A stretch of DNA of 17,499 nucleotides, taken from contig SFKY01000054.1 of assembly GCA_004554665.1 (NCBI GenBank), positions 1 through 17,499 of the forward strand, given 5' to 3'. The translations under genes were made by a program, and so were the position numbers. The notes under the pieces are model-generated. The model was not told the DNA's origin and did not search any database. It was given only the letters and a program-made list of their open reading frames with translations. Below, one piece after another: positions 12,088 to 17,499 of the stretch (the stretch's first letter is position 1; every line of letters starts with the position of its first letter). The DNA comes from Bacteroidales bacterium. Lineage in GTDB: Bacteria > Bacteroidota > Bacteroidia > Bacteroidales > Bacteroidaceae.

Positions 12088-14898
12088 ATGAGACTGAAGA
12101 ACCTAATCTTGGCGCTCCTGCTGGTGATGGCAGGCACCGTACAGGCTCAGATGAACATGGTGATACCTGCTGATACCGCCGTGCGCATGGGCAAGCTGCC
12201 CAATGGTCTGACTTACTACATCCGTTACAACAACTGGCCTGAACACAGAGCCAACTTCTACATCGCACAGAAGGTGGGCTCCCTGCAGGAAGAGGAGAGC
12301 CAGCGAGGCTTGGCACACTTCCTGGAACACATGTGCTTCAACGGCACCGACCACTTCGAAGGAAACGGTCTGATACGCTACTGCGAGTCGATAGGACTGC
12401 AGTTTGGCGGCGACCTCAATGCCTATACCAGCATCGAGCAGACGGTCTACAATATCGATAATGTACCCACCACCCGCCAGAGCACACTCGACTCGTGCCT
12501 GCTCATACTCTACGACTGGGCCAACGGTCTGACGCTCGACCCCGAGGAGATAGACAAGGAGCGCGGCGTGATACACCAGGAGTGGAGACAGCGCTCGAGC
12601 GCCTCTCAGCGCATGCTGGAGCGGGCTCTGCCACAACTCTACCCCGGCAGCAAGTACGGACAGCGTATGCCCATCGGCCTGATGAGCGTGATCGACAACT
12701 TCAAACCCAAGGAGCTGCGCGACTACTACGAGAAATGGTACAACCCCGAGAACCAGGGTATCATCGTGGTGGGCGATGTGGATGTAAACCACATAGAGAA
12801 CAAGATCAAGGAACTCTTCGGAAGCATCAAGCCGTCGGCTGAGGCCGGAAAGGTGTTGCGCGTGGCCGTGCCCGACAATGCCGATCCCATCGTGGTGGTG
12901 GAGAAAGACAAGGAGCAGCGCAACGCCCAGCTGCAGGTGTTCTTCAAGCACGAGACCATGCCCGACAGCCTGCGTCCCACATTTGTATATATGATGAGCG
13001 AGTATCTGAAGAGTACCGCCTTTGGCATGCTCCAGAGCCGCTATCAGGAAGCTACCCAGAAGGCCGACTGTCCCTATCTGGGCGCACAGGCCGGCGACGG
13101 GGGATATATATTCTCCAAGACCAAGGATGCACTGACTATTTCGGTGGTGCCCAAGGAGGGGAAGAGCGAGGAAGCGCTCACAGCAGCCATCAAAGAGCTG
13201 CGCCGTGCCGCCGAGTTTGGCTTCACGGCCACCGAGTACGAGCGCGTGAAGCAGAGCACGCTGAGTGCCCTCGACAAGATGTACAGCAACCGTGACAAGC
13301 GCACCAACAGCCAGTACTATAATAGCATGCTGGGCCACTTCCTCGACAACGAAGCCATGCCCAGCATAGACTTCACCTATAACACCATGAAGCAGGTGGT
13401 GCCCAACATACCGCTGGACGCCATCAACCAGATGATGAAGGAAATGGTGGTGCTGAAAGACAGCAACATGGTGGTACTGAGCTTCAATCCGGAAAAAGAG
13501 GGCGTGCCCTGCCCCACCAAGGAGAGCCTGATGGCCGCTATCAACGCCGCCCGCTCGGCAGAGGTAACCGCCTATGTGGACAACGTGAAGAACGAGCCGC
13601 TCATCAAGCAGCTCCCCAAGCCCGGAAAGATTGTGAAAGAGGTGGAGAACAAGCAGTTTGGCTACAAGGTACTCACCCTCTCCAATGGTATCAGTGTGGT
13701 CCTGAAGCACACCGATTTCAAGAAAGACGCAGTATCGCTCAGCGGCGAGTGCAAGGGAGGCAGCTCGCTCTATGGAATGAACGATTGGGCCAATCTCCAG
13801 ATGTTTAACCAGGTGATAGGTATCAGCGGTCTGGGTGGCTTCAGCAGCACCGAACTGTCTAAGGCGCTGGCCGGCAAGATAGCCAATGCCGACCTGGGCA
13901 TGGGCGAGACCAGCTACTCGATCAGCGGTTCGTCTACGCCCAAGGACGTGGAGACCATGCTGCAGATGGTCTATCTCTACATGACAGACATCACCAAGGA
14001 CGAGGATAGTTTCAAATCGCTGATGACCTCGACCGAGATGAGCCTCAAGACCAGGGCCACCAACCCCATGTCTGCTTTCTCTGACAGCACTTCGGCTACT
14101 ATCTACGGACATCATCCCCGCATTCGGCCGATGGTGGTGGACGACCTGAAGAATGTCGACTACGACCGCATCCTCGCCATGGCCAAGGAGATTACGGCCA
14201 ATCCGGCCGCTTACCGCTATACCATCATCGGCAACTTTGACGAGGCTACCCTCCGGCCACTGCTCTGCCAGTATCTGGCCGCGCTGCCCGCCAAGAAAAA
14301 GGTGAAGGCAGGACACCGCATCGCCCTGCCGGTGAAGGGCAAAGTGACCAACCAGTTTAAACGCAAGATGGAGACCCCCAAGGCCATCGATCTGATACTG
14401 TGGCACAACGACAAGATGGCTTGGACACAGGAAAACAGCATCAAGGCCGACGTGGCAGGACAGATACTCTCGATGGTCTACCTCAAGAAGATACGTGAGG
14501 ATGCCGGAGCCGCCTACTCGGTGGGCGCACAAGGCGAGCTGTCGCACTATGAGGACGGCTATACACAGGTATCGATGGTGGCACAGTGCCCCATGCAGCC
14601 CGAGAAGGCAGACCTGGCTCAGCGCATCCTGCGCGAGGAGGCAGACGCGCTGGCTGAGCAATGCGACGAGTCGATGCTGGCCAAGGTGAAGGAGCAGATG
14701 CTGAAGCAGCACGAGGTGTCGCTCAAGAGCAACGGCTACTGGGCAAGCATCGTAAAACTGCATGTGAAATATGGTGTAGACTGGCACAGCCGCATCAGCG
14801 AGATCATCTCGGCGCTGCAACCGCAGGATATCTGCAACTTCATGAAAGAGTTCCTGAAAGAGGGGAACCGCATAGAGGTATGCATGATGCCCGAATGA
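12088..14898 (+). CDS. Exported M16 zinc metallopeptidase
   Basis: A 936-aa protein of the insulinase/pitrilysin clan. Residues 1-20 are a signal peptide (cleavage near VQA-QMN), so it works in the periplasm or outside. The active N-terminal half has the inverted zinc motif HFLEH at 77-81 (His77, Glu80, His81) and the distal ligand Glu158 in DKERGVIHQEW, 77 residues on, the spacing of pitrilysin. A second M16 half starts near residue 545 (VLTLSNGISVVLKH) and lacks HxxEH. It retains REDAGAAYSV near 806, the Arg/Tyr substrate-clamp region. This one-chain layout is usual for Bacteroidetes. It would degrade peptides inside a closed chamber. It has its own promoter box and ends in tandem stops (TGATGA). 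The substrate is unknown. Confidence 0.93.
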   Translation: MRLKNLILALLLVMAGTVQAQMNMVIPADTAVRMGKLPNGLTYYIRYNNWPEHRANFYIAQKVGSLQEEESQRGLAHFLEHMCFNGTDHFEGNGLIRYCESIGLQFGGDLNAYTSIEQTVYNIDNVPTTRQSTLDSCLLILYDWANGLTLDPEEIDKERGVIHQEWRQRSSASQRMLERALPQLYPGSKYGQRMPIGLMSVIDNFKPKELRDYYEKWYNPENQGIIVVGDVDVNHIENKIKELFGSIKPSAEAGKVLRVAVPDNADPIVVVEKDKEQRNAQLQVFFKHETMPDSLRPTFVYMMSEYLKSTAFGMLQSRYQEATQKADCPYLGAQAGDGGYIFSKTKDALTISVVPKEGKSEEALTAAIKELRRAAEFGFTATEYERVKQSTLSALDKMYSNRDKRTNSQYYNSMLGHFLDNEAMPSIDFTYNTMKQVVPNIPLDAINQMMKEMVVLKDSNMVVLSFNPEKEGVPCPTKESLMAAINAARSAEVTAYVDNVKNEPLIKQLPKPGKIVKEVENKQFGYKVLTLSNGISVVLKHTDFKKDAVSLSGECKGGSSLYGMNDWANLQMFNQVIGISGLGGFSSTELSKALAGKIANADLGMGETSYSISGSSTPKDVETMLQMVYLYMTDITKDEDSFKSLMTSTEMSLKTRATNPMSAFSDSTSATIYGHHPRIRPMVVDDLKNVDYDRILAMAKEITANPAAYRYTIIGNFDEATLRPLLCQYLAALPAKKKVKAGHRIALPVKGKVTNQFKRKMETPKAIDLILWHNDKMAWTQENSIKADVAGQILSMVYLKKIREDAGAAYSVGAQGELSHYEDGYTQVSMVAQCPMQPEKADLAQRILREEADALAEQCDESMLAKVKEQMLKQHEVSLKSNGYWASIVKLHVKYGVDWHSRISEIISALQPQDICNFMKEFLKEGNRIEVCMMPE

Positions 14899-14953
14899 TG
14901 ATTCCTACGAATATATAATCTAACGATAAGTTTCAGAAAGCGTTAATAGGAAA

Positions 14954-14981
14954 GGGGACGGGGAGCCAGCTCCTCGTCTCC
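14954..14981 (+). promoter_or_regulatory. GC-rich hairpin in the metK leader
   Basis: GGGGACGGGGAG (14954-14965) pairs with CTCCTCGTCTCC (14970-14981) over 12 positions, two of them G-U in RNA, around the loop CCAG. The tail (TGACCTTTAAAAACT) is not a run of T, so it is a poor intrinsic terminator. It ends 21 nt before the metK ATG. It could be the peptidase gene's 3' end structure or an attenuator or translation-control element for metK. It does not look like a known SAM riboswitch. Confidence 0.5.
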
Positions 14982-15002
14982 TGACCTTTAAAAACTATAA
15001 TA

Positions 15003-16265
15003 ATGGCATATCTATTTTCATCCGAATCGGTTTCCGAAGGTCATCCCGACAAAGTGGCTGACCAGATTTCTGACGCGCTGCTCGACCAGTTTCTGGCCTA
15101 CGACAGCACGGCGCGTTGTGCGATAGAGACGTTTGTAACCACCGGTCAGGTGGTCATCATGGGCGAGGTGCGCTCCGAGGCCTACATAGACCTGCAGACC
15201 ATTGCGCGCAAGACCATCAAGCGCATTGGCTACACCAAGGCCGAGTATCAGTTTGACGGCGACTCGTGCGGCATCTTGAGTGCCATCCATGAGCAGAGTG
15301 CCGACATCAACCGGGGGGTGGACAATGGCGACGAAGACAATCAGGGCGCAGGCGACCAAGGCATGATGTTCGGGTATGCCTGCACAGAGACCGAGAGCTA
15401 TATGCCCGTGTCGCTCGACTTGGCACACCTCATCATGGACACGCTGGCCGACATCCGCCGGGAGGGCAAGGAGATGACCTACCTGCGGCCCGACTCGAAG
15501 AGCCAGGTGACGGTGGAGTACAGCGACGACAATGTACCGCAGCGCATCGACACCATCGTGGTGAGCACACAGCACGACGAGTTTGACACCGACGACGACC
15601 GCATGCTGGCGCGCATCAAGGAGGATGTGCTCCATATCCTCATGCCAAGGGTGAAGGCGCGCATACATTCGGAAAAGGTGCTGGCCCTCTTTGGCGACGA
15701 CATCAAGTATTATGTCAACCCCACGGGCAAGTTTGTCATCGGTGGCCCTCACGGAGATACCGGACTGACGGGACGCAAGATCATCGTAGACACCTACGGC
15801 GGCAAGGGTGCCCACGGCGGCGGTGCCTTCTCGGGCAAGGACTCGAGCAAGGTAGACCGTTCGGCAGCTTACGCTGCACGCCATATCGCCAAGAACATGG
15901 TGGCTGCAGGCGTGGCCGACGAGATGCTGGTGCAGCTGGCCTACGCCATCGGTGTGGCAGAGCCCGTAAGCGTCTATGTAAACACCTACGGCCGTAGCCA
16001 CGTGGCCATGACCGACGGCGAGATAGCCGACCGTATCAAGGCGATGTTTGACCTGCGCCCGAAAGCCATCGAGCGTCGGCTCAAGCTGCGGCAGCCCATG
16101 TTTCTGGAGACAGCAGCCTACGGCCACATGGGACGCAAGTGCGAGGTGGTGCAGAAGACATTTACCAGCCATTACCATGAGACCAAGGTGATGGACGTGG
16201 AGCTGTTTACATGGGAGAAGCTCGACTGTGTGGATGAAATCAAGCGGCAATTCGGTCTTGGATGA
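15003..16265 (+). CDS. metK: S-adenosylmethionine synthetase (MetK)
   Basis: A 420-aa cytoplasmic enzyme that makes S-adenosylmethionine from methionine and ATP. Family signatures are complete: SSESVSEGHPDKVADQISDA at 6-25 with the ATP/Mg-binding His14 and Asp16, GAGDQGMMFGYA at 115-126, GGPHGDTGLTGRKIIVDTYG at 247-266, and the phosphate loop GGGAFSGKDSSKVDRSA at 272-288. It is somewhat longer than the E. coli enzyme (384 aa), as usual in Bacteroidetes. The ATG at 15003 starts MAYLFSSESV, the standard N-terminus. Its stop codon overlaps the start of the DUF4271 gene (ATGA), so the two are co-translated. Confidence 0.97.
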   Translation: MAYLFSSESVSEGHPDKVADQISDALLDQFLAYDSTARCAIETFVTTGQVVIMGEVRSEAYIDLQTIARKTIKRIGYTKAEYQFDGDSCGILSAIHEQSADINRGVDNGDEDNQGAGDQGMMFGYACTETESYMPVSLDLAHLIMDTLADIRREGKEMTYLRPDSKSQVTVEYSDDNVPQRIDTIVVSTQHDEFDTDDDRMLARIKEDVLHILMPRVKARIHSEKVLALFGDDIKYYVNPTGKFVIGGPHGDTGLTGRKIIVDTYGGKGAHGGGAFSGKDSSKVDRSAAYAARHIAKNMVAAGVADEMLVQLAYAIGVAEPVSVYVNTYGRSHVAMTDGEIADRIKAMFDLRPKAIERRLKLRQPMFLETAAYGHMGRKCEVVQKTFTSHYHETKVMDVELFTWEKLDCVDEIKRQFGLG

Positions 16266-17278
16266 TACAACAGTCTGACACCATCGTACAGCATGCAGCC
16301 CAGGCAGACAGCCTGCAGGCTGTGAAGCATACCAACCAGCTGACCCCGAAACAAGTGGTCAGCTGGTTGCCTAAGGATGCTACACCCGCACAGATGGACT
16401 CTGCCATCCAGCGCCACATCAAGGCATCGGAGATACACTGGAGTGAGCGCCCCGACACGCTGCACCTGCCCGGCCATGCACCAGCCAAGAGTTTCCGCGA
16501 CGCACGGCTCCCGCAATATTACAAGGAATCGTTCTTTTCCAAGGATTCGCTCTTCCATCCAGAACTTACCGGAGGCAGGCTCGGGGTGGCAGGCGACCCT
16601 ATCCCCTACACCATTGCCAACGACAACTTTTTCGTGAGTCTGCTCTTAGGATGCTTCATCCTGATTGTGGTGGGATTCTCGCAATCGCGCAGTTTTATCC
16701 TTCGTCAGGCCAAGAACTTCTTCCGCGTATCGCGGAGCAATGTCACGGCCATCACCGAGACCTCGGCAGAGATACGCTTCCAAGTGTCGATGCTGCTGCA
16801 GACATGCCTGATGCTGGCCCTGTGCTTCTTTTTTTATGCCCGTGAGCGTGTGGGAGGCACATTTGTGGTGGACTTTTACCAAGTGCTGGGCATATTTTTT
16901 GGCGTGACGGTACTCTATTTCTTCCTCAAAATGGCCCTGTACTGGCTGGTGGACTGGGTGTTTTTTGATAAGAAAAAAAACGAACAATGGCAGAAGGCTT
17001 TCCTCTTCGTTTCGGCGATGATGGGCGTGGTGCTGTTCCCGATGGTCATGCTCCAGATCTTTTTCGAATTGCCCCTCCAGAGCATCCTGTTTTTTGCACT
17101 CTTGGTGGTCATTTTGGCTGAAATGTTATCGCTTTACAAGGTCTATATCATTTTTTTCAAAGATAAAGCCCCTTGTTTGCAATTAATTTTGTACCTTTGT
17201 GCGCTCGAAATAGTGCCATTGCTTACTTTGTGGGGTGTTTTGACGTCAATTAACGGGTATTTGAAAATAAATTTTTAA
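16262..17278 (+). CDS. DUF4271 membrane protein
   Basis: A 338-aa protein in two parts. Residues 1-120 are polar and soluble, with no signal peptide and several Gln-rich and proline-containing stretches. Residues about 123-335 hold roughly six membrane segments, near 124-140, 176-193, 203-230, 246-270, 275-298 and 305-328. This fits DUF4271, a Bacteroidetes-specific family of unknown function that commonly precedes hemD. It overlaps metK by four bases (ATGA) and ends 8 bp before the hemD start, so one transcript is likely. The steady link to hemD suggests a role near haem synthesis or the envelope, but no residues point to a reaction. Confidence 0.85.
   Translation: MIQQSDTIVQHAAQADSLQAVKHTNQLTPKQVVSWLPKDATPAQMDSAIQRHIKASEIHWSERPDTLHLPGHAPAKSFRDARLPQYYKESFFSKDSLFHPELTGGRLGVAGDPIPYTIANDNFFVSLLLGCFILIVVGFSQSRSFILRQAKNFFRVSRSNVTAITETSAEIRFQVSMLLQTCLMLALCFFFYARERVGGTFVVDFYQVLGIFFGVTVLYFFLKMALYWLVDWVFFDKKKNEQWQKAFLFVSAMMGVVLFPMVMLQIFFELPLQSILFFALLVVILAEMLSLYKVYIIFFKDKAPCLQLILYLCALEIVPLLTLWGVLTSINGYLKINF
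17192..17199 (+). promoter_or_regulatory. Probable internal promoter for hemD
   Basis: TACCTTTG, preceded by AATTTTG and followed by TGC, matches the Bacteroidetes -7 box and its usual surroundings. It lies inside the end of the DUF4271 coding sequence, 88 bp before the hemD ATG. The TTG upstream (17173-17175) is 16 nt away, slightly short of the usual spacing. Confidence 0.4.
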
Positions 17279-17286
17279 GACAAAAG

Positions 17287-17499
17287 ATGATGAAGAAGAT
17301 TCTGATTTCACAGCCGAAGCCATCCAGTGACAAATCTCCTTATTATGATATTGAGAAAGACTATGGTGTATCGTGCGTGTTTCGTCCATTTTTTAAGGTG
17401 GAAGGATTAACTGCAAAAGAATTCCGCCAGCAGAAAATCAACATATTGGACTATACGGCTGTGGTATTCACCTCTCGTCATGCCATAGACAACTTCTTT
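17287..17499 (+). CDS. hemD: Uroporphyrinogen-III synthase, N-terminal part
   Basis: The first 71 codons of a gene that runs off the right end of the window, open throughout. It starts MMKKILISQPKPSSDKSPYY, and contains DYGVSCVFRPFFKVEG and YTAVVFTSRHAIDNFF. These fit the Rossmann-like first lobe of HemD in Bacteroidetes, where VVFTSRHAIDNFF corresponds to the family's hallmark [VI]-x-[FL]-T-S-xx-A-[VI]-xxF. The enzyme closes hydroxymethylbilane into uroporphyrinogen III in tetrapyrrole synthesis. The adjacent ATG codons at 17287 and 17290 are both possible starts. It lies 8 bp after the DUF4271 gene. Confidence 0.85.
   Translation, partial: MMKKILISQPKPSSDKSPYYDIEKDYGVSCVFRPFFKVEGLTAKEFRQQKINILDYTAVVFTSRHAIDNFF

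Noticed and set aside
12103..14820. Very long open frame (905 codons) antisense to the M16 peptidase gene
   Set aside because: It is a by-product of GC-rich codon use on the real strand; its product is His/Val/Leu-rich and matches nothing, while the sense strand encodes a complete M16 enzyme.
14899..15002. SAM riboswitch before metK
   Set aside because: The leader is about 100 nt with one simple hairpin and none of the conserved SAM-I or SAM-II core sequences I could recognise.
15018..16250. Long antisense frame (410 codons) opposite metK
   Set aside because: Shadow of metK codon bias; the sense protein is an unmistakable MetK.
1..17499. Sigma-54 (-24/-12) promoters, searched because rpoN is present
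   Set aside because: No convincing TGGCAC-N5-TTGC match found by eye on either strand near a gene start.
1..17499. CRISPR array, tRNA, rRNA or insertion sequence
   Set aside because: No regularly spaced repeats, no cloverleaf-like sequence and no transposase-like frame were seen.

Overview
The window looks like chromosomal DNA of a Bacteroidetes bacterium, most likely a Prevotella-like member of the Bacteroidales. Four things support this. Promoters match the Bacteroidetes form TTTG-N19/20-TAnnTTTG. Shine-Dalgarno sequences are almost absent. IspG is the long form with an insert domain. A DUF4271 membrane protein sits between metK and a Bacteroidetes-type hemD. The genus is inferred from style, not from a database match. 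No phage, insertion sequence, CRISPR array, tRNA or rRNA was seen.

Region 1 (1-4881) is a compact ribose-scavenging module. A minus-strand operon encodes ribokinase, a DMT/RbsT-like sugar permease and an exported ADP-ribosylglycohydrolase-family enzyme. A LacI-family regulator (+) is divergent to it across 142 bp that hold a promoter for each side. Two hairpins end the operon at 23-151. The likely logic is that the exported hydrolase frees ribose from ribosyl conjugates, the permease imports it, ribokinase traps it as ribose-5-phosphate, and the regulator controls the set. No SusC/SusD pair is present here.

Region 2 (4882-5291) is a single rubredoxin gene, too short for many gene callers, with its own promoter box and a hairpin terminator shared with the convergent gene.

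Region 3 (5292-11434) is a minus-strand run of core genes. In transcription order they are an unrecognised 216-aa protein with an internal duplication, rpoN (sigma-54), a degenerate PAP2-like membrane protein, purE, ispG and a DUF4886 SGNH-like exported protein. rpoN/PAP2 and purE/ispG overlap, which suggests translational coupling.

Region 4 (11386-12087) is about 700 bp with no convincing gene. It holds a strong nested palindrome at 11730-11786 and another hairpin, and may be a dispersed repeat or gene remnant.

Region 5 (12088-17499, +) holds a large exported M16 zinc peptidase, metK preceded by a strong GC hairpin, a DUF4271 membrane protein overlapping metK by ATGA, and the start of hemD, which runs off the window. 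A probable promoter for hemD lies inside the DUF4271 coding sequence.
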